A stretch of DNA of 55,949 bases from Coemansia sp. RSA 1804. Its lineage: Eukaryota > Kickxellomycota > Kickxellomycetes > Kickxellales > Kickxellaceae. The notes under the pieces are model-generated. The model was not told the origin of the DNA and did no database searches. It saw nothing but the letters and a program-made list of their open reading frames with translations. This document shows positions 1 through 8,681 of the stretch, piece after piece. A program made the position numbers and the translations under genes. Location: positions 1-55,949 of the forward strand of contig JANBTH010000022.1 of the NCBI GenBank assembly GCA_027578815.1, read 5' to 3'. The stretch's first letter is position 1. Every line of letters begins with the position of its first letter.

Positions 1-3000
1 GTCATCGAGACGCTGGTTGCGCGCACGCAGCGCCAGGTCGAGGCGCGCCAGAGCATGATCCGCCTGGTCGGGCTCTCCGCCACGCTGCCCAACTACGTCG
101 ACGTGGCCAGCTTCCTCGGCGTCAACCCGCACCGCGGCCTGTTCTACTTCGACGCCGGGTTCAGGCCGGTTCCGCTCGAGCAGCACTTTGTCGGCGTCCA
201 CGGGAAGCCCGGCACGCAGGCGGCCGGCCGCCTGCTCAACCGCGTGTGCTACGAGCGCGTCGAGCGCCTGGTTGCGCAGAACAACCAGGTCATGGTGTTT
301 GTGCACGCGCGCAAGGATGCCGCGAAGACCGCGCAGGCGCTGCGCGAGCTGGCGCTGGCCGCCGGGACCGTGGACGAGTTCCAGCCGCCCGCCGACAGCC
401 CGCCGCGCAATCCGCGGCTGATGGAGCGCGCGCGGCGGGCGCACAGCAGGGAGCTGCGCGATCTGGTGCCCGGCGGGTTCGGCATCCACCACGCCGGCAT
501 GCTGCGCGCGGACCGGAGCCTGGTGGAGGAGCTGTTCGCCGCGGGCGTGGTGCGCGTGCTCTGCTGCACAGCGACGCTGGCGTGGGGCGTGAACCTGCCG
601 GCGTACGCGGTGGTGATCAAGGGCACGCAGGTGTACGACTCGCGGCGGGGCGCCTTCGTTGATCTGTCGATCCTCGACGTGCTCCAGATCTTCGGCCGCG
701 CCGGGCGCCCGCAGTACGAGACGCACGGCGTCGGGTACATCCTGACCACGCACGACCGGCTCGCGCACTACGTGGCGGCCATCACGATGCAGCACCCGAT
801 CGAGTCGCGGTTCGCGGCCAATCTGATCGACAACCTGAACGCCGAGATCGCGCTCGGCACCGTCACCACCGTCGAGGAGGGCGTGGCGTGGCTCGGGTAC
901 ACGTACATGTTCATCCGGATGCAGAAGAACCCGCTGGCCTACGGCCTGCCGGGCGACGAGATGCTGCGCGACGACCCGCTGCTGGGCCAGCGCCGCAGCG
1001 AGCTGGTCACGGCGGCCGCCCGGGCGCTCAGCAGGCTGCAGATGGTCGTCTTCGACCCGGCCACCGGCTTCATGGCCGCCAAGGCGCTGGGCCGCATCGC
1101 GTCGGCGTACTACCTGCGCCACGAGAGCGTCGCCGCCTTCAACCAGGCGATGCGGCCGCGCATGACCGAGGCCGACGGCATCGCGCTGCTGAGCCTGAGC
1201 AAGGAGTTCGACCAGCTCCGCGTGCGCGACGCCGAGCTGCCCGAGCTCAGGCGGCTGCTCGCCGCCTCCTGCTGCTGCGACGTGCGCGGCGGCGCCGACT
1301 CCCCGCACGGGAAGACCAGCATCCTGCTGCAGGCGGTGGTTTCGCGCGCGCGCATCGAGGACTCCTCGCTGGCCTCCGACGCCGCCTACGTGGCGCAGAA
1401 CGGCGCGCGCATCATCCGCGCGCTGTTCGAGATCGCGCTCAGCCGGAGCTGGGGCCCCGCGGCGGCGGTTGCGCTGTCGCTGAGCAAGTCGGTTGAGCGG
1501 CAGATGTGGCCGTTCGAGCATCCGCTGAAGCAGTTCCCCGTCCCGCCGGAGATCATGCGGCGGCTCGAGCGCCCTGGCGGCGGGATCGCTGTTGGCATGG
1601 AGCGCCTCTACGAGATGGACGCGGGCGAGCTGGGCGCGCTCGTGCACAACAGCCGGTTCGGCGCCACCAAGCTGGCCTCGTTCGTGCGGCAGCTGCCGCG
1701 GCTCGAGCTGGCGGCGGAGGTCGTGCCGATCACGCGCAGCGTTCTGCAGGTGACGCTGACGGCCACCGCCAGCTTCGAGTGGAGCGACAGGGTGCACGGC
1801 GCGGGCGAGGCGTTCTGGGTGTGGGTGGAGGACGCCGACAACACCGAGATCTACCACGCCGAGAGCGTGCTCGTGCGGCGCAGGGGCTTCGGCGAGCCCA
1901 AGGTGTCGGTGTTCACGATCCCCGTGCACGAGCCGCCGCCGTCGCAGCTCTTCGTCCGCGCGGTGTCGGACCGGTGGGTGGGCGCCGAGTCGCTCACGCC
2001 CGTGGCGCTCCGACACCTGCGGCTGCCCGAGCACCACGAGACGCACACCGACCTGCTTGATCTGCAGCCGCTCCCGATCACCGCGCTCCAGGACCCGCAC
2101 GGGCTGGAGGCGATCTGCCGCGCGCGGTTCACGCACTTCAACCCGGTGCAGACGCAGCTCTTCCACACGCTGTACCGCCAGCCGCACAACGCGCTCGTCG
2201 GCGCGCCCACGGGGTCGGGCAAGACGGTTGCGGCGGAGCTGGCCATGTGGTGGGCGTTCCGCGAGCACCCCGACAGGAAGGTCGTGTACATTGCGCCGCT
2301 CAAGGCGCTCGTCAAGGAGCGCGTGGCCGACTGGCGCCGGCGGCTGGCGGGGCCGATGCGCCGGACGCTGGTGGAGCTGACCGGCGACGTGGCGCCCGAT
2401 CCCGAGTCGATCCGGAGCGCCGACATCATCGTCACGACGCCCGAGAAGTGGGACGGCGTCAGCCGCGCGTGGCACGCGCGCGAGTATGTGCAGCGCGTGG
2501 CGCTGGTGGTCATCGACGAGATCCACCTGCTGGGCGGCGACCGCGGCCCGATCCTCGAGGTCATCGTGTCGCGCACGAACCACATTGCCGCGCAGACGCA
2601 GCGCCCCGTGCGCATCGTCGGGCTCTCCACCGCGCTGGCCAACGCCCGCGATCTGGCCGACTGGCTCGGCATCGCCAGGGCTGGGCTGTTCAACTTCCGC
2701 CACAGCGTGCGGCCCGTGCCCCTCGAGATCTACATCGACGGGTTCCCCGGCCGCCACTACTGCCCGCGCATGGCGTCGATGAACAGACCCGCGTACCGCG
2801 CCATCCGCACGCACTCGCCGGCCAAGCCGGTCATCGTCTTCGTCAGCTCCAGGCGCCAGACGCGCCTCACCGCGCAGGACCTGATTGCGTTCTGCGGGGT
2901 CGAGGAGAACCCGCGCCACTTCCTGCACATGGACGACTGCGAGGTCGAGGCCGTCCTCGCCCGCACGCAGGACCCGAGCCTGCGGCTGGCGCTCAGCTTC

Positions 3001-4968
3001 GGAATCGGCATGCACCACGCCGGGCTCACCGAGAGCGACCGCGGGATCTGCGAGGAGCTGTTCCACGACCGCAAGATCCAGGTGCTGGTGGCCACGTCGA
3101 CGCTGGCGTGGGGCGTCAACCTCCCGGCGCACCTGGTGATCCTCAAGGGCACCGAGTTCTACGACGCCAAGTCGCAGGGCTACGTCGACTTCCCAATCAC
3201 CGACGTGCTGCAGATGATCGGCCGCGCCGGGCGTCCGCAGTTCGACGACCGCGCCGTGGCCAGGATCTTCGTCAGCGACAGCAAGAAGGACTTCTACAAG
3301 AAGTTCCTCCACGAGCCGTTCCCCGTCGAGTCCTCGCTGCACCTGCATCTGCACGAGCACATCAACGCCGAGGTTGCCAGCGGCGCCGTGCGGAGCGCCC
3401 AGGATGCCGTCGACTACCTGTCGTGGACCTACCTGTACCGCAGACTGCGCCAGAACCCCACGTACTACGGGGTCGAGGACCCCACGGAGCTGGGCGTCAG
3501 CAGGTACCTGTCAAACCTCATTCTCGGCTGCTTCGCCGACCTCGAGCGCGCCCAGTGCGTCGTCGTCGACCACGACTATGTGCGCGGCTCGGTGGCTGTC
3601 TCGCCCACGCCGCTGGGCAAGATCGCGTCGCAGTACTACCTGTCGCACCAGACGATGCTGACCTTCTCCGGGCGCCTGGCCGCCGCCGCCGCCGCCGCTG
3701 CTGCCGACCAGACCAGCGGCCTGCTGCACCTGCTGAGCGAGGCCGCCGAGTGGAGCGAACTCCCCGTGCGCCACAACGAGGATCTGCTGAACCGCGAGCT
3801 CGAGCGCCAGGTGCCGTTCCCGCTTGCGCGCGACGGGAAGACCGACTACCTGAGCCCGCACGCCAAGACCAGTCTTCTGCTGCAGAAGCACATGGTGCGC
3901 GGCGAGCTCCCCTGCAGCGACTACGCCACCGACACGCGCACCGTGCTCGACTCGTCGGTCCGCATTCTCCAGGCCATGGTGGACGTCGCCGCCTTCCGCG
4001 GCGGCCTGGCCAACGCGCTGGCCGCCATGGGGCTGATGCAGGCGCTCAAGCAGGCCGCCATGCCCGCCGACTCCCCGCTCCGCCAGCTGCGGCCCGATCT
4101 TTCTCCTAAGGATACCGACTCTGTGGTTCTGCACGTGGCTTCGCGGCTGGCTGCCGGAGCCGCCCACGGCTCCTCGCGCTCCACCGTGTTCCGCGAGCTG
4201 CTTGCGCTGGACGACAGCGCGCTGCAGGAGGCCTTCCGCTGCACCAGCGTTGGAGCCGACACGGCGAAGGTGGTCGAGCTGTGCCAGTCCGTGCGCGCTC
4301 TGCCTGTTCTCGACGTCCATGTTGCGCCCGGATCAGTCGAGCTGCCCTCCTCCTCCTCCTCCTCCTCCTCCTCCTCCCCCTCCTCTTTTAAGAAGATCGA
4401 CTCGCTCGAGAACCTCAAACCAGCTACGCAGCACTCGATCCTCGTCACGCTCAAACACGCCCCGCCACCAGCAGCAGCGGGCTCCGCGATCAAGCCGCAC
4501 GGGTTTATCAAGGAGCCCGGGCAGGCCTTCACGCCGCGGTTTGGCAAGACGCAGTACGAGGGCTGGTGGGTTGTTCTTGCCGACGCCGATGCTGATGAGC
4601 TGCTGGCGCTCAAGCGCGTGTCGATGCAAGGCTGCGGGTCCGAGGAGCGGGCCTCGGGCGTCTGGGCCAATTCTGGCGAACAGCCGTCGGCTGGAAAGAG
4701 ATCCTACTCAAAGCGTCTTGCTCTAAACTCCTCGCGCGGATCCACACAGTCCAACTCCTCTCAGAGTGTCGCGAGAACCGCTCGCTTGTTCTTTATCACG
4801 CCCGAGAATCCCGGCACCTACGTCCTGCGCCTCATGGTGAAGAGCGACGCCTACCTTGGTCTTGATCAGGAGCACCAGATCACCATCACTGTTGCCGAAC
4901 CCAAGATGACGCTCACCGACCCATCGTCGTCGTATATCAGCAAAGAGGCGATGAAGGAGTACCAGTGA
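1..4968 (+). CDS. SLH1: Slh1/ASCC3-type double-cassette Ski2-like helicase, 5' truncated by window
   Basis: The reading frame is open from base 1, so the gene starts outside the window; 1655 residues are visible, ending at TGA 4966-4968. It is a Brr2-class helicase with two cassettes. Counting from the first visible codon, cassette 1 is partial: SAT at 26-28 and QIFGRAGRPQ at 229-238, followed by a Sec63 region to about 690. Cassette 2 has Walker A GAPTGSGKT at 734-742, DEIH at 839-842 and QMIGRAGRPQ at 1071-1080, then a second Sec63 region. Stretches such as LPVRHNED, PCSDYATDTRTVLD and, near the end, SDAYLGLDQ match ASCC3/Slh1 rather than Brr2. In known systems this helicase (ASC-1/RQT complex) splits collided ribosomes in quality control; human ASCC3 also acts in alkylation repair. 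Oddities are a 10-Ala run at about 1226-1235, a 10-Ser run and a Ser-rich insertion in the last Sec63 part. GC content is extreme. It converges on the Yju2 gene 106 nt away. Confidence 0.95.
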   Translation, partial: VIETLVARTQRQVEARQSMIRLVGLSATLPNYVDVASFLGVNPHRGLFYFDAGFRPVPLEQHFVGVHGKPGTQAAGRLLNRVCYERVERLVAQNNQVMVFVHARKDAAKTAQALRELALAAGTVDEFQPPADSPPRNPRLMERARRAHSRELRDLVPGGFGIHHAGMLRADRSLVEELFAAGVVRVLCCTATLAWGVNLPAYAVVIKGTQVYDSRRGAFVDLSILDVLQIFGRAGRPQYETHGVGYILTTHDRLAHYVAAITMQHPIESRFAANLIDNLNAEIALGTVTTVEEGVAWLGYTYMFIRMQKNPLAYGLPGDEMLRDDPLLGQRRSELVTAAARALSRLQMVVFDPATGFMAAKALGRIASAYYLRHESVAAFNQAMRPRMTEADGIALLSLSKEFDQLRVRDAELPELRRLLAASCCCDVRGGADSPHGKTSILLQAVVSRARIEDSSLASDAAYVAQNGARIIRALFEIALSRSWGPAAAVALSLSKSVERQMWPFEHPLKQFPVPPEIMRRLERPGGGIAVGMERLYEMDAGELGALVHNSRFGATKLASFVRQLPRLELAAEVVPITRSVLQVTLTATASFEWSDRVHGAGEAFWVWVEDADNTEIYHAESVLVRRRGFGEPKVSVFTIPVHEPPPSQLFVRAVSDRWVGAESLTPVALRHLRLPEHHETHTDLLDLQPLPITALQDPHGLEAICRARFTHFNPVQTQLFHTLYRQPHNALVGAPTGSGKTVAAELAMWWAFREHPDRKVVYIAPLKALVKERVADWRRRLAGPMRRTLVELTGDVAPDPESIRSADIIVTTPEKWDGVSRAWHAREYVQRVALVVIDEIHLLGGDRGPILEVIVSRTNHIAAQTQRPVRIVGLSTALANARDLADWLGIARAGLFNFRHSVRPVPLEIYIDGFPGRHYCPRMASMNRPAYRAIRTHSPAKPVIVFVSSRRQTRLTAQDLIAFCGVEENPRHFLHMDDCEVEAVLARTQDPSLRLALSFGIGMHHAGLTESDRGICEELFHDRKIQVLVATSTLAWGVNLPAHLVILKGTEFYDAKSQGYVDFPITDVLQMIGRAGRPQFDDRAVARIFVSDSKKDFYKKFLHEPFPVESSLHLHLHEHINAEVASGAVRSAQDAVDYLSWTYLYRRLRQNPTYYGVEDPTELGVSRYLSNLILGCFADLERAQCVVVDHDYVRGSVAVSPTPLGKIASQYYLSHQTMLTFSGRLAAAAAAAAADQTSGLLHLLSEAAEWSELPVRHNEDLLNRELERQVPFPLARDGKTDYLSPHAKTSLLLQKHMVRGELPCSDYATDTRTVLDSSVRILQAMVDVAAFRGGLANALAAMGLMQALKQAAMPADSPLRQLRPDLSPKDTDSVVLHVASRLAAGAAHGSSRSTVFRELLALDDSALQEAFRCTSVGADTAKVVELCQSVRALPVLDVHVAPGSVELPSSSSSSSSSSPSSFKKIDSLENLKPATQHSILVTLKHAPPPAAAGSAIKPHGFIKEPGQAFTPRFGKTQYEGWWVVLADADADELLALKRVSMQGCGSEERASGVWANSGEQPSAGKRSYSKRLALNSSRGSTQSNSSQSVARTARLFFITPENPGTYVLRLMVKSDAYLGLDQEHQITITVAEPKMTLTDPSSSYISKEAMKEYQ
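4348..4377 (+). repeat. (TCC)10 microsatellite inside SLH1
   Basis: Ten perfect TCC units encode a run of ten serines between the helicase core and the last part of the second Sec63 domain. It lies in frame, so length changes alter only the serine run. On the opposite strand it reads as an open glycine or glutamate run, which is a shadow. Confidence 0.9.
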
Positions 4969-5042
4969 TTCAACAATAGAATAAGGAAATCAAAGTCAGT
5001 AGAGTCTATTTTTTAATTTCATTTGCAAAACAAAGGTGGTTC

Positions 5043-5043
<1 letters not shown>

Positions 5044-5073
<30 letters not shown>
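5044..5073. repeat. 30-nt poly(A)/poly(T) tract between two convergent stop codons
   Basis: Thirty uninterrupted A on the + strand. On the - strand, which is the sense strand of YJU2, it is T30 starting one base after the TGA stop (5075-5077). The YJU2 mRNA would therefore carry U30 at the very start of its 3' UTR. The whole space between the SLH1 and YJU2 stop codons is only 106 nt, so the transcript ends of both genes must overlap or abut here. The exact length may be affected by sequencing of a homopolymer. Confidence 0.85.
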
Positions 5074-5074
<1 letters not shown>

Positions 5075-5076
<2 letters not shown>

Positions 5077-6016
5077 AGTCGCTGTCGTTGTCGCTGGCGT
5101 AGGCGCCCAGCATACCCGCTAGTGATGCAGGAGGAGGAGCCTCGCTGTTGCTGGGCGGTTGTCCCAGCGACGGTGGTTCTTGTAGAACAGCCTCATCGTT
5201 CCTCTTTGGTTTCGTGCTTTTAATGCCGCCCAGTGCCCGTGAAAGCGCACTCGTACCGCCATTGCTGATGGAAGAAATACTGTTCGGTTTCCTGCTTCCA
5301 GCCGCAGGAACCGCCGTCGCCGCCTGCTTGATCTCGCGCTCGCGCTCGTCCGCATCCTCCTCCCGCGCACGCTTGACGCGGCGGCCATTGACCCTGCTAA
5401 ACGCCATCCTCGCAATCCGATCGTCCTCCTGGTCCTCCGCCTCGCGCATTTCTCTCTCTTTCTCCTCCTCCGTTCTTTTACCCGCAGCAATAGCGTCAAG
5501 CACATCGCCAGCAAGCATGCGTTCGGCTTTCGCATTGAGCATCTGGAGCTCGTCCAGGGCGTCGAGGTCCTCCATTTCCCTGCGACTCTGCTCCGTCCGG
5601 TTCTCCAGCGCCTTGATCGGGTTGTTCTCCTCCTCCTCCTCCTTCGTCCGCCTGAGCTCCTCGTTGATGGCCTTCTCCTCCCTCCACGGCTCAAAGTTCC
5701 TCTGCGCGCCCTTCTCCACCTCGTAGTTCAGGTTCTCGTAGTCCGTCCTGTACGTTATTTCCGCCGCGCACCGCTGGCACCGGATGTAGAACCGGAACTC
5801 CTGCATGCTGTGGAACTTTGCGCCCTCCACCGCCTCCTTGCGCGCATTGAATTTTGTTCCCTTCCCGATCCACTGTCCGCACGTCTCGCACCGCATCGAG
5901 AACGGCGCCATCAGTCGCACCTTGATCTGCCGGTTCTTGCCCAGACGCAGACGCGGGATCTTCTCCGGGTCAAAGTCCGGCGGAATGTACTTGTTGAGCA
6001 CCTTGCGTTCGGCCAT
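5075..6016 (-). CDS. YJU2: Yju2/CCDC94 (CWC16 family) splicing factor
   Basis: A 313-residue protein beginning MAERKVLNKYIPPDFDP, close to the N terminus of Yju2/CCDC94. The conserved core follows: an RLMAPFSMRCETCG segment, FNARKE, and CQRCAAEITYRTD, so both Cys pairs (CETC and CQRC) of the zinc-binding site are intact. NPIKALENRT is also diagnostic. The C-terminal half is charged, low complexity and rich in Glu and Arg, then Ser and Pro. Yju2 joins the spliceosome with the Prp19-associated complex and promotes the first (branching) step; it acts in the nucleus. No intron is seen. The start is the only ATG giving the family N terminus. It converges on SLH1 and is followed immediately by a T30 tract on its own strand. 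Confidence 0.94.
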
Positions 6017-6672
6017 TGTGTCGTTGAAGCGGTTGTTAAAAGTACAGCAAGTAGAAGAAAGAGAGTAACTGATTCAGAATAAAAAGGAAAAGAGTCCACT
6101 GAATGAAAAGAGTTGTTAATAATAATAATAAGGAAAGAAAGAGTATGAATGGATGTACAACAGTTTTATGATAATAACGACTTCAAAAAAAGAAAAGCAA
6201 AAGAAAGGAGTGAAAAGCAGCATACACGCTTATAAAACTCACCATTTTGCAAAATAGTTTGCGTCATAGCTAAAAAAGAACAGGCTTGTGGCAGGCGGCA
6301 AAGTCACCTGTGTAGATATCAGGAGAATACTGCTAGATATTCGCTCATCCTGAAAGGAGTAACAACAATGAGTCAATCCATTCAGTAATCAATTGACAAA
6401 ACCTAATATCACCAACTCAGCATGACATAAATTACTAAACCACTTTTACAAAAAAGACACTAGCTTACTTTTGACTGCCAGTGTGATTGTAGTTACATAG
6501 AGTTTTATTTAATGAAAATAAGAAAACAATCTTACTTTCTATTGTAAAAATTCTATCATTTGGAAGAAATACTGCAACATCCTCTGTACCTCATCAAATT
6601 ACCATGAAATTGAGTATGAAGCAACCCATGTAGCAATGTTTCTGGACTACAGGTCTTCAAAAAGAATGACCA

Positions 6673-6816
6673 TTACTTTCTACTGGGACATTTAACATTT
6701 GGACATGGATTGAGACCATGCAAAACATTTCTATGCTCTTCATCAGATGGATGATCACATGGTTTTTCTTTCTTCCAAGTGCAAGATCCACAGGCAAAGT
6801 AACACTTATCAGCCAT
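6673..6816 (-). CDS. 47-residue cysteine-rich miniprotein, copy A (unrecognised family)
   Basis: ATG 6814-6816 to TAA 6673-6675 on the minus strand. The protein begins MADKCYFACGSC and ends with a CPSRK motif. It aligns without gaps to copy B (8089-8232), with 27 of 47 residues identical. All six Cys (5, 9, 12, 20, 38, 43), Trp14, the KKEK block at 15-18 and three His (22, 28, 33) are conserved. An in-frame stop lies three codons upstream of the ATG, so the ORF is complete as it stands. There is no signal peptide or membrane segment; the protein is hydrophilic and basic at its C terminus. The Cys and His spacing would suit a small metal-binding fold, but that is inference. I do not recognise the family, and its length is below usual gene-calling limits. 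The protein-level constraint between the copies is the main evidence that it is real. Confidence 0.68.
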   Translation of the reverse strand: MADKCYFACGSCTWKKEKPCDHPSDEEHRNVLHGLNPCPNVKCPSRK

Positions 6817-6935
6817 TGTTTCTTATTTAATTGTCAACACAATATTACCTTTGTAAGCTAAATGTTTATATTCAGTGGGTTATGCAGTTTATATGAAAAG
6901 TTTTTAACTGATGTAGAAAGCCAGAACAGGCTTCT

Positions 6936-6943
6936 CTTTTATA
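6936..6943 (-). promoter_or_regulatory. TATA-like element of miniprotein copy A
   Basis: TATAAAAG on the minus strand, 120 nt upstream of the copy A ATG. The homologous position in copy B carries TATATAAA, 123 nt upstream of its ATG. Retention of a TATA-like box at the same distance in two diverged copies supports a promoter for the miniprotein gene. Confidence 0.5.
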
Positions 6944-7229
6944 CTAGAATGGATTGATAGCCATTTATCTTTTAATGTGCATTAGCTAGAGACAAAGGTA
7001 TGCTTGTTTAATTAAGTTTTCAATAGCAAAGACCTTTACAGATTCAGATATTGAAATTAGATACAGTTGTGTATATTCAATTCAATTCCATTTAATATAA
7101 TTTAATAATTAATCTAAATTTATACAGTTGACAGGCCCCCTTTTTGAGCACAAGGTGTCACAAGTATTTATCCTGGATTAATTAGAAATAGCAAAATAGC
7201 CAATTTCATCAAGCCCTTTCAATCCTAAT

Positions 7230-7655
7230 GATTTACCAGGAAAGGTTTATCCATCCATCAAGGCTAAGCACATTTGCACAATGTGACACATTAAAATCAT
7301 GCTATTTTTATATTTAATTAATTGACACTTGCCTCAAAGAGCTTAATGGTCATAGCAAAAATGGCTATTTAAGCTAAAAACACCTAAATTAAATGTTCAA
7401 GATGTAATGTCACATTTACAATGACTTTGAAAGTTGTTTCAATATTTTTTATGTCAGTTTTGTTTCAAATATCTTTAAAGCTGGTTATTGAAATAGTGTA
7501 TAAATTTGAACAATAAAAGTAAACTTGTTCATTAAATAATTCATTTGGGGCTTGCCATTTCTCATTAATTAAAATGTTATTGTAAGTTTAAGTGCAACAC
7601 ATTATTGCAACTGTTTTTATTGGGGCCTGTCATGTGATGGTTTTCCTGGTAATTG
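7230..7655. repeat. Diverged inverted repeat (arms about 7230-7345 and 7540-7655)
   Basis: The left arm read forward and the right arm read on the other strand share several blocks in the same order: ATTTACCAGGAAA against ATTACCAGGAAA, then CCATC, AGGC, TTGCA followed by AATGTG, TTAAA, TTTAATTAATT against TTTTAATTAAT, and TTGCC against GGCAAG. The arms are imperfect and gapped. This could be two opposed copies of an old repeat or a foldback element. No target-site duplication was identified. Confidence 0.4.
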
Positions 7656-8088
7656 AAAATGACTAAACAGTTAATCCATTAAAATCTTCCAAACTTTACA
7701 GTTCAAGGAATTGTTCATTCAACTAGTAAAACAAATCACACTTTTACAGTGTGACAAATGAGCCCAGCGCCTAAACTTTCTACTGTTATTTGAGACAAAG
7801 GTGGCCACACAACATATTAGATATTAAAAGTATTCTACTTTTAAGCCATTAGCCAAAAAATGTTTTAATATAATATTTGTCTTTCATAACATTTAATACA
7901 AACAAGCAACAACTGTCTACAATATATTTTCTTATATATGATAACAAATGCTATTTATGTGTAAATGTATAGCCAGATTTAGTTACAATTTCAAAAGTAT
8001 TTATTTAAACCTCAAACACTTTAAAAATACTGCATTTTTGGTATCACTCTGGTAATATTTCTAGATTATTCTTGTTTAAAAATGTTTA

Positions 8089-8232
8089 TTATTTTCTACT
8101 AGGACAGTCAATTCTTGGACATGAACTGAGGCCATGTGGAGTTTCAGTATGAGCTTGTTTGGATGTATGTTCACATGTTTTTTCTTTTTTCCACCTACAA
8201 AAGTCGCATTTATAGTAACATTTATCAGCCAT
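8089..8232 (-). CDS. 47-residue cysteine-rich miniprotein, copy B (unrecognised family)
   Basis: ATG 8230-8232 to TAA 8089-8091 on the minus strand. It begins MADKCYYKCDFC and ends CPSRK, and has exactly the same length as copy A with no insertion or deletion. Cys 5, 9, 12, 20, 38 and 43, Trp14, KKEK, His 22, 28 and 33 and the HGL tripeptide are kept. The middle segment 23-32 and the residues between cysteines have changed freely. Eight of the 27 identical residues use a different synonymous codon, including both TGT/TGC exchanges, which shows that the identity is held at protein level. An in-frame TAG lies three codons upstream of the ATG. There is no signal peptide. Function unknown; a metal-binding miniprotein is a reasonable guess only. 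Confidence 0.68.
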   Translation of the reverse strand: MADKCYYKCDFCRWKKEKTCEHTSKQAHTETPHGLSSCPRIDCPSRK

Positions 8233-8354
8233 TGTTTCCTATTTAATTGTTAACAAAGTATTAGTTTTGTAAGCTCAATGTTTTGATGAAGTAGATCAAG
8301 CAGTTTATGTAGAAAATTTTTAATTGATGTAGAATGCAAAGACAGGTTTCTCTC

Positions 8355-8362
8355 TTTATATA
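8355..8362 (-). promoter_or_regulatory. TATA-like element of miniprotein copy B
   Basis: TATATAAA on the minus strand, 123 nt upstream of the copy B ATG, at the position equivalent to the TATAAAAG of copy A. It is followed by AGAGA in both copies. Confidence 0.5.
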
Positions 8363-8513
8363 AGTGAAGACAAACATATTATTATTGACATTTATTGTTT
8401 GAATACAAAGGTATGCTTGCTTCATTAGGTTTTACTAGTATATGTATTGTAGATTTTTTTATTCAAATAAAATAACATCTTCCAAACTCCCCCTAGAAAC
8501 ATCCTCCTTACTA

Positions 8514-8681
8514 ATAGTGAATATCGGTGCTTTTATAGCCACCGATCATCCACTATTAAAAGAGTACACTACTATAGATCAAATCCTAATACGAAAATGC
8601 TACTTGTGATGATCAGAGATGTTTACTTTTGCATCGAATGTTAACATTCCGATCAAATGTTAACATCTCCTATGTCATCAT
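8514..8681. repeat. Two adjacent hairpin-forming stretches
   Basis: 8514-8555 forms an imperfect inverted repeat: ATAGTGAATATCGGTG pairs with CACCGATCATCCACTAT around a short loop. 8606-8681 is a longer imperfect one (TGATGA and GAGATGTT on the left, complementary to AACATCTC and TCATCA on the right). Inside it 8636-8649 is a perfect 14-nt palindrome, GAATGTTAACATTC, and ATGTTAACAT occurs a second time at 8657-8666. Function unknown; this could be a transposon end or a transcribed hairpin. Confidence 0.45.

Larger units (their letters stand above)
6650..7025 (-). repeat. Copy A of a diverged direct duplication (whole miniprotein gene unit)
   Basis: This stretch aligns without large gaps to 8070-8440. 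The similarity covers the 3' flank (AATGTTTCTGG against AATATTTCTAG), the 47-codon ORF, the 5' leader, the TATA-like element and a block beyond it (CAAAGGTATGCTTG is identical in both). The duplication therefore includes a complete transcription unit with its promoter. Divergence is considerable, so the event is not recent. Confidence 0.75.
8070..8440 (-). repeat. Copy B of the diverged direct duplication
   Basis: Partner of 6650-7025, in the same orientation and about 1.4 kb away. It contains the second 47-codon ORF, its leader and its TATA-like element. The two units are separated by about 1.05 kb of AT-rich sequence that contains the inverted repeat. Confidence 0.75.

Noticed and set aside
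2247..4109. Long open frame of about 620 codons overlapping SLH1 in another frame, and similar antisense frames
   Set aside because: Arg-, Ala- and Pro-rich translation with no domain; a by-product of very high GC in the true SLH1 frame, which has intact helicase motifs.
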